Shown: positions 1 to 6,418 of the stretch, piece after piece
How positions within the stretch are numbered: the stretch's first letter is position 1
Layout: the number at the start of each line of letters is the position of its first letter
Virus record (IMG/VR): IMGVR_UViG_3300028829_001131
Location: 1-31,806 of that record
DNA length: 31,806 bases
Source: a virus
Strand: one strand, 5' to 3'
Notes under the pieces: model-generated
The model's database searches: none
The model's input: only the letters and a program-made list of their open reading frames with translations
Told to the model about the DNA's origin: nothing
Made by a program: the position numbers and the translations under genes

Positions 1-144
1 GCAGTTGTTCCTGAAGAAATGTTGTTAGAAGAACCTCAAGAAAATGAAGAAGCAGAAGAAGAAAAAGAATTGGAGCTAGAAAATTTTTCATCGGAAGAAG
101 CTCCAGAAAAATTGGAACCTGTTTTAAATTCTTCTGATATAAAA
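1..144. repeat. Terminal overlap, left copy
   Basis: These 144 bases are identical to 31663-31806. The reading frame of the acidic exported protein continues in phase through both copies. This is what a circular contig or a terminally redundant molecule gives, so one copy should be dropped when the genome is closed. The sequence alone does not tell assembly overlap from a real terminal repeat. Confidence 0.95.
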
Positions 145-444
145 CAAAAAATTATAATAGACCACGTTGTTGTTAAGACGAAGATAGATATGTTAAAGTT
201 TGAAGATGCTTTAAAAGTAAGCCTTATGTTAGAAGCTCAACCTACTCTAGTTGATGCAGTCTTCTATCCTTCTGTTAACCTATACCCAAATCAGTTGTCC
301 ATCTCAGACAATCGTGTTATATATAAAGACGTACAGTTTATTGCTAACGATCCTTTACTCGTATATGAAACTAAACTTAGGGACAATAGGCATGGGCAGT
401 ACATATTAAGAAAACAATTAGAGAGTATGAAATGGGTAAATTAA
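1..444 (+). CDS. Acidic exported protein, C-terminal part (continues from 30787)
   Basis: This is the end of the gene that starts at 30787 and crosses the circular join. Codon phase is kept: 31663 and 1 are both first codon positions. The joined protein is about 439 residues. This part opens with a Glu-rich stretch, then has a basic and hydrophobic C-terminal domain of about 100 residues with the sequence DHVVVKTKIDMLKF near its start and no family I recognise. An internal ATG at 19 gives an apparent shorter gene, but it lies inside the same frame and is not the true start. The next gene starts at 432, inside this gene's last codons, which suggests translational coupling. Confidence 0.85.
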   Translation, partial: AVVPEEMLLEEPQENEEAEEEKELELENFSSEEAPEKLEPVLNSSDIKQKIIIDHVVVKTKIDMLKFEDALKVSLMLEAQPTLVDAVFYPSVNLYPNQLSISDNRVIYKDVQFIANDPLLVYETKLRDNRHGQYILRKQLESMKWVN

Positions 445-818
445 AAGATAACCTTGCAAGCATTGTGGCATTGCTTGCTACACTATCAGCTATAGGAGGA
501 GGCTTTATCAAGTATGGCGAAATTGTGACCAAGTTAGATCAGCTAGAAGCAAGAGAATATACTGTTGTTGAGACAGTAAATTTAGAGCCGGTGCATACTC
601 GTATCAATGAACTAACTACTAAGGTTAATACTAATTACGATACTCTAAATGAAAAGTTAAACGATAACTATAATAACATGAGCAATGTAGATGCAGAGTT
701 ATCATCAGACATACTCCAAAATAAATCTAATCAACTTATCTTAAAAGCAGAGAATGAATTATTCTCAAGTAGACTTGATGAGATGTATATTAAAAACTCT
801 AACCCATTATTACAGTGA
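432..818 (+). CDS. Membrane-anchored coiled-coil protein
   Basis: A 128-residue protein of unknown function. Residues 1-7 are short and basic. Residues about 8-28 are hydrophobic and rich in Ala, Leu and Gly, fitting a signal anchor or uncleaved signal peptide. The rest is polar, with heptad-like Leu/Ile/Val spacing around 35-80 that suggests a coiled coil, probably outside the membrane. It overlaps the end of the acidic exported protein by 13 bases and is followed 11 bases later by another tiny membrane protein, so it belongs to the envelope cassette at the end of the rightward unit. A lysis accessory or spanin-like role is possible from position only. Confidence 0.75.
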   Translation: MGKLKDNLASIVALLATLSAIGGGFIKYGEIVTKLDQLEAREYTVVETVNLEPVHTRINELTTKVNTNYDTLNEKLNDNYNNMSNVDAELSSDILQNKSNQLILKAENELFSSRLDEMYIKNSNPLLQ

Positions 819-829
819 AGGAAAATAAC

Positions 830-985
830 ATGATGCAATTACTATCAAAATTAGAAAACAAGGCTCAAGGATTAGTCAACAGTGCCTTTGTTAGCTGTTC
901 ATGTAACAAAGGTCCTAAAAGATTAAAGACTTCTGTATGGCTCTCTATGATTGTTCTAGCGGTGGTTCTTGTTTTGGCTCTATAA
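830..985 (+). CDS. Small C-terminally anchored membrane protein
   Basis: A 51-residue open frame beginning with two ATG codons, with an AAGGA-type ribosome site 7-8 bases upstream. The N-terminal 35 residues are polar with a Cys pair (CSC) near residue 23. The last 14 or so residues are a hydrophobic Val/Leu/Ala run ending at the stop, so it looks like a tail-anchored peptide. It is the last gene of the rightward unit, and its final 41 bases overlap the end of the resolvase gene on the other strand. Small size is the main doubt. Position after a membrane protein and the good ribosome site support it. Confidence 0.6.
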   Translation: MMQLLSKLENKAQGLVNSAFVSCSCNKGPKRLKTSVWLSMIVLAVVLVLAL

Positions 986-1310
986 TTGGTGGCTTATAAT
1001 CCTTATGGCTTAACAAAAGCTGTATGAAGTAGTCTATCTTTACAGCAACTAAGCAATCCTCTCTATCTTCTTTAAGTATCAATGCATCTGCTCTGCCTAT
1101 CCACTTGTGTAAAGTTTTAAATCCCGATCCAGTCTTCCTTGCTTTGACTTCAAGTATGCAGTTAGGATTAACAACGGCTATATCGTGAGGAAAATCTTTC
1201 AATGCACCGGACAAGGGCTGTCGTTTTGCCGACAACCCCCTGTCATTTAGATAGTGAACTAAATTATTTTCAGTCCTATATCCTTTTTGCTTGCTTGCCC
1301 TACCTCCCAT
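945..1310 (-). CDS. Holliday-junction resolvase-like nuclease
   Basis: A 121-residue PD-(D/E)XK-type nuclease resembling the Hjc archaeal resolvases and their phage relatives. The N terminus is basic and Gly-rich (GGRASKQKGYRTE). The likely metal-binding residues are Glu14, Asp43 and the pair Glu54/Lys56 in LEVKAR, in the usual E...D...ExK order and spacing. It should cut branched DNA during recombination-dependent replication or before packaging. Its ATG overlaps the stop of the LexA-like gene in a TAATG junction, and it ends the leftward unit with SSB two genes upstream. RusA or another VRR-like nuclease would be alternatives, but the motif order fits Hjc better. Confidence 0.8.
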   Translation of the reverse strand: MGGRASKQKGYRTENNLVHYLNDRGLSAKRQPLSGALKDFPHDIAVVNPNCILEVKARKTGSGFKTLHKWIGRADALILKEDREDCLVAVKIDYFIQLLLSHKDYKPPIIEPKQEPPLEQS

Positions 1311-1561
1311 TAATCAATCCATCTTTTGTCTATGATAGGACGTAACTGTCTACTGTCTTGTGGTCTTCCAACTTTTTCCATAAGATTTTTTCTTATCAAT
1401 TCTCTTACGACAACATAAGTATTTGACACAGAGCCTATGTTACATTCTTTCCTAATCTCTTCGTACGTTGGGCTTAGTCTTTCCTTTCTTACATACTCTA
1501 CTATATATTGATAAACTTTTAATTGTTGTTTTGTCATGGTGTATCTTTCATATCCTTTCAT
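1310..1561 (-). CDS. Free LexA-type winged-helix DNA-binding protein
   Basis: An 83-residue protein that matches only the N-terminal DNA-binding domain of LexA. It has TKQQLKVYQYIVEYVRK as helix 1, SPTYEEIRKECNIGS as the helix-turn-helix, then a wing ending near LRPI. LexA is about 200 residues, and the S24 self-cleaving protease half is absent here. It could bind an operator as a small repressor, or compete with host LexA at SOS promoters. The start at 1561 directly abuts the SSB stop. Met9 at 1537, with a GAAAGA upstream, is an alternative start that keeps the whole domain. It sits between SSB and the resolvase. Confidence 0.75.
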   Translation of the reverse strand: MKGYERYTMTKQQLKVYQYIVEYVRKERLSPTYEEIRKECNIGSVSNTYVVVRELIRKNLMEKVGRPQDSRQLRPIIDKRWID

Positions 1562-1945
1562 TTAAAATGGTATTTCATCTAAGTTATCTTCTTTGGTATC
1601 GGGGATTGAAATAACATTATCCGATCTGCTATCAAGCAATTCCATTCTTGACTCGAACCTATCTAAATGTATCTCTGCTTGCTTCACAGTTTGTCCATCT
1701 TTTTCCCAATTCTTATAAGTAAGTCTACCTTGCAGTAAAACTTTACTTCCTTTCTTTGTATACTTCTCTAACACTTCTGCAATCTTATCGTCCCATACTA
1801 CAGCTTTGTGCCATTCAGTTATCTTTTCTCCTTTCATTTTTTTATGTGTAGCTATAGACAATAGTGCATATCTATTTCCATTTGACATAGTTTTTATGTC
1901 GGGATCTGCTCCTAAATTTCCTATTAAAGTTATTTGATTGTACAT
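1562..1945 (-). CDS. ssb: Single-stranded DNA-binding protein
   Basis: A 127-residue SSB with the OB-fold opening NQITLIGNLGADPDIK, a central WHKAVVW segment and a KGSKVLLQGRL strand, all typical of bacterial SSB. It ends in the acidic tip DNLDEIPF, the tail through which SSBs recruit repair and replication partners. The linker is short compared with cellular SSBs (about 170-180 residues in E. coli). It coats ssDNA at the phage fork and for the annealing protein encoded upstream. It lies 45 bp after the P-like gene and abuts the LexA-like gene. Identification is secure. Confidence 0.95.
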   Translation of the reverse strand: MYNQITLIGNLGADPDIKTMSNGNRYALLSIATHKKMKGEKITEWHKAVVWDDKIAEVLEKYTKKGSKVLLQGRLTYKNWEKDGQTVKQAEIHLDRFESRMELLDSRSDNVISIPDTKEDNLDEIPF

Positions 1946-1990
1946 ATTTCATTCCTCATTTGTTATATTTATATCATTATGATTTAAATT

Positions 1991-2569
1991 TTATTTGTTG
2001 TCTACTATATTAATACTATCACACAACCTTTGTAACCAACTAGTATGATAGCTATATTCTCCGTCCATTCGATCGACAAATTCTTTGGGCAGAGGAAGTC
2101 TAGGATATTTAAACTCCCTTATTAACTTGTCCATACATTCATTTAAAAACACTAAAGGATAAGCTTCTAAGATTTTGAAGTACTGTGCCAGCCCTAATGA
2201 ATTTGGTACTGCTATACTAAAGGTACTTGCTATTGTTTCAATTACAACTGCAACATCATTGCTTGTTGCTAATTTTATTTTCTCTTTCAAGTTTGGTATA
2301 ATGTCTAGAATTTCTTGGTCAACTTCACTTGATTGTATAAAGTTTGGTTTGTTTCTGTTGTGTCTGATATCGTAAATTCGCAACATCATATATGGCTTGA
2401 CGTCTGTCTTGAACAACCTCGGGATTTGTGTTAATACTTTTTCTTTGTATCCTATTTCTTTTAAATTCGACTGCATTTCGTAGCCACTTTCTAAAGAGAG
2501 AGTCCCAATCTGCTGAGAGTTTAGCTTCGCTAACGTTGTAGTCTTTGAATTGTTTGTATTCATGTTCAA
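1991..2569 (-). CDS. Putative helicase loader (lambda P-like / replisome protein)
   Basis: Up to 192 residues. The C-terminal half is a helical domain with a QYFKILEAYPLVFLNECMDKLI segment and the motif FKYPRLPLPKEF. I associate this pattern with phage replication proteins of the P/helicase-loader type that recruit the host helicase, a role that would suit a genome with no helicase of its own. The long start is a TTG at 2569 with GAGG six bases upstream. That start makes a 245-bp overlap in another frame with the initiator gene. ATG-ATG at 2389/2386 are alternative starts that cut the overlap to about 65 bp but have no clear ribosome site. Function is inferred from motif and from its place right after an O-like gene. 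Confidence 0.7.
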   Translation of the reverse strand: MNMNTNNSKTTTLAKLNSQQIGTLSLESGYEMQSNLKEIGYKEKVLTQIPRLFKTDVKPYMMLRIYDIRHNRNKPNFIQSSEVDQEILDIIPNLKEKIKLATSNDVAVVIETIASTFSIAVPNSLGLAQYFKILEAYPLVFLNECMDKLIREFKYPRLPLPKEFVDRMDGEYSYHTSWLQRLCDSINIVDNK

Positions 2570-2840
2570 TATTTACCTCATTAAATTCTGTTGTTAATTC
2601 TGTTATTATAAAATTACTTGGATAGTATTCATGTACTGAAGTCTTATCTTCAGTGAAAATTATTTTTAGATCTAAAGCTTCGCACCAATTAATAAAGTTA
2701 TGTGCATTAGGTACGGACTCTTCCCTCTCCCATTTGCCGACGTTTTTTTCATTGACTCCAATTATAGCAGATAACTCTTCCCCGGATTGCTTTAGATACT
2801 GCCGTCTATTTTTTAATCTAGCAATTATATTTTTATACAT
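2325..2840 (-). CDS. O-like replication initiator with XRE helix-turn-helix
   Basis: A 171-residue protein. Residues about 5-60 form an XRE/Cro-type helix-turn-helix (SGEELSAIIGVNEKNVGKWERE). Residues 111-123 carry DWDSLFRKWLRNA, a motif seen at the C terminus of lambda O-type and DnaT/DnaD-like replication proteins. The combination suggests an origin-binding initiator or replisome organiser. The alternative is a plain repressor, but the C-terminal motif argues against that. The preceding gene ends 8 bases into it, and the P-like gene starts inside it, as in lambda O/P order. I looked for iterons inside the gene and saw none that stood out. Confidence 0.75.
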   Translation of the reverse strand: MYKNIIARLKNRRQYLKQSGEELSAIIGVNEKNVGKWEREESVPNAHNFINWCEALDLKIIFTEDKTSVHEYYPSNFIITELTTEFNEVNIEHEYKQFKDYNVSEAKLSADWDSLFRKWLRNAVEFKRNRIQRKSINTNPEVVQDRRQAIYDVANLRYQTQQKQTKLYTIK

Positions 2841-3060
2841 TACCTTTTCCTTTCTCTAACATTTCAATGCCCGTTAGTACATCATGAAACACAACCTCTA
2901 AATGTCGGTGTAGTAAATTTTCTTTGTGCTTCATTAGTTTTATTTCTTCATGGTACAGTGACCATACTTCAAATACCTCCTCCCTGGTCACTGCATTTAA
3001 TATGTTAGTTTTAATTTTTTCATACCTCTCTTCATGAACTTGATCAAATGCTTGTATCAT
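2833..3060 (-). CDS. Small unrecognised protein of the replication block
   Basis: A 75-residue, highly charged and probably all-helical protein with many Glu, Lys and His residues. No family is recognised. It starts in a TAATG junction with the annealing-protein gene and overlaps the start of the initiator gene by 8 bases. It is therefore translated as part of the recombination and replication block and could be an accessory to either neighbour. Confidence 0.7.
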   Translation of the reverse strand: MIQAFDQVHEERYEKIKTNILNAVTREEVFEVWSLYHEEIKLMKHKENLLHRHLEVVFHDVLTGIEMLEKGKGNV

Positions 3061-3587
3061 TACTCTACCCTCGGGGCTGAATCTTTTAATTCTTTTAAAC
3101 GTGCTTCAGCTTTTGGATTATCTTTATTGTGCAATTTTACTAGGCTTTCAACATACTTGTTGTCGTCAAATTTTCCTAAGAATATGTCTGCATTTAAACC
3201 TAAGTGTGAGAATGCTTTTGTTAATGCATCAGTCATAGCTTTCTTTGGTGCTTCATCATCTAACTTATCAGCTTTATTATACAATGCACATACACTAGAT
3301 ATTGCACCATAACTATACCACTCTTCCTTGTCTCTCCATGATACAGTTACCTCTGCAAAAACCAACATATCAGTGTAAGTGTATTCAGCTTTGTATTTCC
3401 AACCCTTACCTACTGCCCCAAAGTGTTCTGTCATATTTTTTATTTGGTGCATAGCGTCAACTGTAGTTAACCTTTTACCAAACTTACCAAACTCTTTTGT
3501 ATGAGCTGGGTTTGTATAGCTTAATGCTTGAAATATTCTTAAATTATCTGGAATCACATTTGGAATTTTGTTTTCTTTTTTAGTCAT
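3060..3587 (-). CDS. Rad52/ERF-type ssDNA annealing protein
   Basis: A 175-residue recombinase of the phage single-strand annealing type. Recognisable parts are LTTVDAMHQIKNMTEHFG near residue 40, a GKGWKY turn, and the segment DEAPKKAMTDALTKAFSHLGL followed by ADIFLGKFDD, which is typical of the Rad52-like Sak/ERF/Rad52_22 families. The start is taken at 3587 (TAATG with the exonuclease stop, AGGAG upstream) rather than 57 bases further up. It should anneal ends resected by the adjacent exonuclease, with SSB downstream. Which exact subfamily is uncertain; the general role is fairly sure. Confidence 0.8.
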   Translation of the reverse strand: MTKKENKIPNVIPDNLRIFQALSYTNPAHTKEFGKFGKRLTTVDAMHQIKNMTEHFGAVGKGWKYKAEYTYTDMLVFAEVTVSWRDKEEWYSYGAISSVCALYNKADKLDDEAPKKAMTDALTKAFSHLGLNADIFLGKFDDNKYVESLVKLHNKDNPKAEARLKELKDSAPRVE

Positions 3588-4186
3588 TAGTTTTTCTCCT
3601 TGATTATTATTGATGGTGGTGTGTCTGTTATAACGTATGCCCAAAAAGCTTTCTCGTAATCTAACAGACGATTGATAAACTCTTCGTCTCTATAAATTAA
3701 TTCATATTCATGTCTGTCGTTTCCAAAAATCACTGATAAGAATATCGCTTCCTTGTCTGCAACATACATATAGTGTTGTAGCTGTCCCGTATAAGTATCT
3801 ATAACTTCTGACATTTTTTTTGGATTGCCATTACGAAAGTTTATAGCACCGGTATGTTTATATTCTACCAAGTAATCTAGCTGTGGTATGTACCCATCAT
3901 AATGTGCATAACAAATTCCACCTTTAGCTGTAAGAAAATTAGTATGTTCTTCTGTTAACTGCCCCTCACTATATGATTGCCAATCTAATTTTAATTTTTT
4001 TTGTAAAAATTTTTCATTGACGTGTTCAGTTGCTATCCCAATTTGAACAGCTAATTTATTGTTTAAGTTTGGCGGAGATTTTCTTTTAGTTTTTAACAAC
4101 CATAGATTATGCCAATCATTTCTCATCAGAGCATAAGTGTCACTGCCACCTATACCTCTCTCTCTATTTATAGTTACGTCTATCAT
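3587..4186 (-). CDS. YqaJ/lambda-type exonuclease
   Basis: A 199-residue PD-(D/E)XK exonuclease. GIGGSD at residues 11-16 is the usual YqaJ opening. Glu54 lies in GIATEH, Asp97 in YAHYDGYI, Glu108 and Lys110 form the ExK of VEYKHT, and QLQHYM at 135-140 is the conserved helix of the family. It should degrade one strand from dsDNA ends to make the ssDNA used by the annealing protein encoded next. The two genes share a TAATG junction, the classical exo/annealase pair. Its own start overlaps the preceding small gene by 23 bases. Confidence 0.88.
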   Translation of the reverse strand: MIDVTINRERGIGGSDTYALMRNDWHNLWLLKTKRKSPPNLNNKLAVQIGIATEHVNEKFLQKKLKLDWQSYSEGQLTEEHTNFLTAKGGICYAHYDGYIPQLDYLVEYKHTGAINFRNGNPKKMSEVIDTYTGQLQHYMYVADKEAIFLSVIFGNDRHEYELIYRDEEFINRLLDYEKAFWAYVITDTPPSIIIKEKN

Positions 4187-4346
4187 TAAACTCCCTCTCT
4201 TTAATTATATGCTTTAAAATATGTACAAAACCACTGTATTCCTCTGCTAAATCTTCATCATAACACATCTTCCATGCACTTTTTATTTGTCCTATTGTAA
4301 ACATATAGTTCGTATCTTCTTCATCAAACATTACAGGTTCAGTCAT
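4164..4346 (-). CDS. Small acidic unrecognised protein
   Basis: A 60-residue acidic protein (MTEPVMFDEED at the start), probably helical, with no recognised family. I take the start at 4346 because GGAGG lies 9 bases upstream and the ATG overlaps the previous stop in ATGACTGA. A longer version would start 21 bases upstream without a ribosome site. It overlaps the exonuclease start by 23 bases. Confidence 0.7.
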   Translation of the reverse strand: MTEPVMFDEEDTNYMFTIGQIKSAWKMCYDEDLAEEYSGFVHILKHIIKEREFNDRRNYK

Positions 4347-4581
4347 TTTGGAGATCCTCCATTCCATTGTGTGTTGGTAAATATTTTAAGAGAGGTAATC
4401 CTTGGCTATCCCTCGCATAGTTTGTTTCTTCTAAATCGTAGATTTCATGTACTGTTCGGTAGCCGTAGCCACATTCAAAACATATTGCATCTAATGCTTG
4501 TGGTCGTGTGTCTTCACTAACCATTAAACTATCTTCTGCCTCACAATGTGGGCATGGCATTGTATAACTATGACTGCTCAT
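4339..4581 (-). CDS. Small zinc-ribbon protein
   Basis: An 80-residue protein with two Cys pairs, CPHC at about residues 10-13 and CFEC at about 34-37, separated by about 20 residues. This is the layout of a treble-clef or ribbon zinc finger. The Ser/His-rich start and acidic tail carry no other motif. Zinc ribbons of this size in phages bind DNA, RNA or host proteins; which applies here cannot be read from the sequence. It lies in the leftward operon just before the recombination genes. Confidence 0.72.
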   Translation of the reverse strand: MSSHSYTMPCPHCEAEDSLMVSEDTRPQALDAICFECGYGYRTVHEIYDLEETNYARDSQGLPLLKYLPTHNGMEDLQND

Positions 4582-4582
4582 A

Positions 4583-4876
4583 TTAAAGCTCCTTCATTTC
4601 TTCGGCTCTGTTGTTTATAATATCTTTTATATTTTTATGATCAATTAGACCTAACATATAGTGATACAATTCTGTCATATGCAATCCACCATACGTTTGT
4701 TTGTAATGCTCTGTGTCTTCCGGTATTAAAAGATTTAAGTTTCCGCCCTGGTCGTACCACCTTAAAAGATATGGTCTTGTTAAATTATTTTCTTTTAGCA
4801 CCACCCAATATCCATAGGTAGTGTTGTGATTTAATTCTTCTAGTAATGTTACTATTGGTGTTGCTATTTTACTCAT
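4583..4876 (-). CDS. Unrecognised 97-residue protein
   Basis: No family recognised. The sequence is aromatic and polar (YGYWVVLKENN, YLLRWYDQGGNLNLLIPED), consistent with a small beta-rich N-terminal part followed by a helical tail (MLGLIDHKNIKDIINNRAEEM). There is no signal peptide or membrane segment. It is separated from the zinc-ribbon gene by a single base and from the next upstream gene by four, so it is co-translated with them. Confidence 0.7.
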   Translation of the reverse strand: MSKIATPIVTLLEELNHNTTYGYWVVLKENNLTRPYLLRWYDQGGNLNLLIPEDTEHYKQTYGGLHMTELYHYMLGLIDHKNIKDIINNRAEEMKEL

Positions 4877-4880
4877 AGTT

Positions 4881-5093
4881 TTAATCTTCCTTTCTAGGTA
4901 TAAAATTTATTGCAAATGGTTTAGAGTGAGTACCATATTCTTTGTGGAATTTGTCAGAGAACATATCGCTTTCTAAAATATTCCAATCCCAGTCTTGATC
5001 GTATACATCATTGTCTTCATAGAATATCCGTATCTCTTCCATAGCCTCGTCTAGTTTATCCGATATGATTTCTAGTTCTTTTATAAAGCTCAT
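4881..5093 (-). CDS. Small acidic unrecognised protein
   Basis: A 70-residue protein rich in Asp and Glu, with the run DNDVYDQDWDWNILESDMF in the middle and basic residues only at the end. No family is recognised. Strongly acidic small early phage proteins are sometimes DNA mimics or host inhibitors, but nothing here proves that. It starts inside the stop of the upstream 50-residue gene (ATGA junction). Confidence 0.65.
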   Translation of the reverse strand: MSFIKELEIISDKLDEAMEEIRIFYEDNDVYDQDWDWNILESDMFSDKFHKEYGTHSKPFAINFIPRKED

Positions 5094-5242
5094 TTCTTTT
5101 TCTCCTTTGGTTTGTCTTCATTAGCCATGTAGAATACTACATGCTTATCAGACCATTCCTTACTGACCCCAAGCTTTTCCATACTTTTTTGCATAGCTTC
5201 TTGATATTTATTTAACGTATCTTTATCTTTATTAATGCTCAT
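5090..5242 (-). CDS. Small unrecognised protein, 50 residues
   Basis: An open frame starting MSINKDKDTLNKYQEAMQK and ending in a Lys-rich tail (KPKEKKK). GGAG lies 8 bases before the ATG, and the stop overlaps the next start as ATGA. It fills what would otherwise be a gap between two genes of the operon, which supports it. It is charged and probably helical, with no known family. Confidence 0.65.
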   Translation of the reverse strand: MSINKDKDTLNKYQEAMQKSMEKLGVSKEWSDKHVVFYMANEDKPKEKKK

Positions 5243-5244
5243 TT

Positions 5245-5529
5245 TTAATTCTCCATTTCATAAATGTTATTATGTTTTTGTGATTGTTCTTCAATGTATA
5301 AATCCCAATGGTCTGTAAGTAAGTCTTCCCATAATTCTTGGTCGGACAACGGAACAGAATTAAATACAAGTGCTTCTTCGTATAATGCCCCCGATCTTTT
5401 GCATATAAAAAATAATTCGTTTGCTAAACTAAAAAACTCCTCAAGATTATCCGAATTTTTTGCAGTGTTATAAAGTGCCACATAAAAATCGTCACGTTCT
5501 GATATCATTTGATTTTTTATTGAACCCAT
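5245..5529 (-). CDS. Unrecognised 94-residue protein
   Basis: An acidic, helical-looking protein (NLEEFFSLANELFFICKRSG in the centre, DQELWEDLLTDHWDLYIEE towards the end). No signal peptide, membrane segment or known domain. GGAG sits 7 bases before the start. It is tightly packed in the leftward operon. Confidence 0.68.
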   Translation of the reverse strand: MGSIKNQMISERDDFYVALYNTAKNSDNLEEFFSLANELFFICKRSGALYEEALVFNSVPLSDQELWEDLLTDHWDLYIEEQSQKHNNIYEMEN

Positions 5530-5532
5530 TTT

Positions 5533-5700
5533 TTATCTCCCATTTTCTATATCGTTAATAATTTTTGTAATTCTTTTTTTACATTCACTACTGCCCAATT
5601 TATTGTATAAAAAATCAATCGCTTGTGAACATTCAAAGTCTGCCATGTCAATTTGCACTTGCTCTCTTTCTTGATAATAATTAAATTCTGTTTCTGTCAT
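5533..5700 (-). CDS. Small unrecognised protein, 55 residues
   Basis: An open frame beginning MTETEFNYYQEREQVQID and ending NDIENGR, with GAGGG about 10 bases before the ATG. It contains two Cys residues and is acidic at the N terminus. The spacing of 3 bases to the next gene and the good ribosome site support it. Function is unknown. Confidence 0.62.
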   Translation of the reverse strand: MTETEFNYYQEREQVQIDMADFECSQAIDFLYNKLGSSECKKRITKIINDIENGR

Positions 5701-5774
5701 TTTTCAATCCCTCAATTAATGTTATAGTTTGTTATATATATATTATATATTCTTTCTTATAAATGCAACTTTTA

Positions 5775-5885
5775 TTATCCAATACTGTGTATAAAATAAT
5801 GATAAATATCTATGAATAAAAAGTAAGAAACACTAGCCCATAGTATGCTCATAATTATAGCTGTACTTAAATAAAAATATTTCAT
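5775..5885 (-). CDS. 36-residue single-span membrane peptide (tentative)
   Basis: An open frame of 36 residues, MKYFYLSTAIIMSILWASV followed by more aromatic hydrophobic residues. Almost the whole peptide could span the inner membrane once. AGGG lies about 9 bases before the ATG. It fills part of an otherwise AT-rich gap in the leftward operon. Its size and the low base complexity around it make it only a candidate. A host-envelope or early-exclusion role would fit but is a guess. Confidence 0.4.
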   Translation of the reverse strand: MKYFYLSTAIIMSILWASVSYFLFIDIYHYFIHSIG

Positions 5886-5916
5886 TATGACTTTTCCCTT
5901 TCTTTGATCATATGCA

Positions 5917-6117
5917 TTATTTCGTCCAAGTTTCAGATATTTGTCCAAAAGTTAATAACTCTATTTCTTCGTTTATATTTTCTGACAATAGCATTCGGTT
6001 TGTCTTAGCTATTTTTTTTAATGCTGGTAAGCAAGCTTTATAGGTTACTTCATCATCAAATACTGCCACGATTTCAGAGCATATGTTTTTTTTATCGCTT
6101 AAATATACTGTTATCAT
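5917..6117 (-). CDS. Unrecognised 66-residue protein
   Basis: The start is placed at the ATG at 6117 (MITVYLSDKKN), with AAGGA 8 bases upstream. A TTG 27 bases earlier would overlap the previous gene and lacks support. The protein looks like a small alpha/beta fold with one Cys near each end of the first half. No family is recognised. Confidence 0.65.
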   Translation of the reverse strand: MITVYLSDKKNICSEIVAVFDDEVTYKACLPALKKIAKTNRMLLSENINEEIELLTFGQISETWTK

Positions 6118-6134
6118 TTGTTTATCCTTTCTTA

Positions 6135-6371
6135 TTATTTCCAAAACTCAAGACCATGCTTTGAGTAGACAACTGCAACGTGACTTTTATAGTCCTTATA
6201 AACAATGCTCTGCAGAATATAGGCACTTAAAAGTTTAGTAGCGTCCTCTAAAGCAGTTGCAATATTTAACTGTAGTGTGATCTTCTTTACTTCAGCATAA
6301 TCTTTGTATCGCACTATGTATTCTCTAGTAGTTAAGTCATTTGGGTTTGGATCTTTTTTGTAGTATGACAT
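6135..6371 (-). CDS. Unrecognised 78-residue protein
   Basis: Begins MSYYKKDPNPNDLTTREY, with a central helical segment and a beta-like end (SHVAVVYSKHGLEFW). No signal peptide or known domain. Located second in the leftward operon. Confidence 0.68.
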   Translation of the reverse strand: MSYYKKDPNPNDLTTREYIVRYKDYAEVKKITLQLNIATALEDATKLLSAYILQSIVYKDYKSHVAVVYSKHGLEFWK

Positions 6372-6418
6372 TTTGTTTCTCTCCTTGGGAGGGTTGCCCC
6401 TCCCTTTAATTGTTGTTA

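Noticed and set aside
1-144. Terminal repeat of a transposon or LTR-like element
   Set aside because: Both copies lie in the same codon phase of one gene and sit exactly at the window ends, which is what a circular contig gives.
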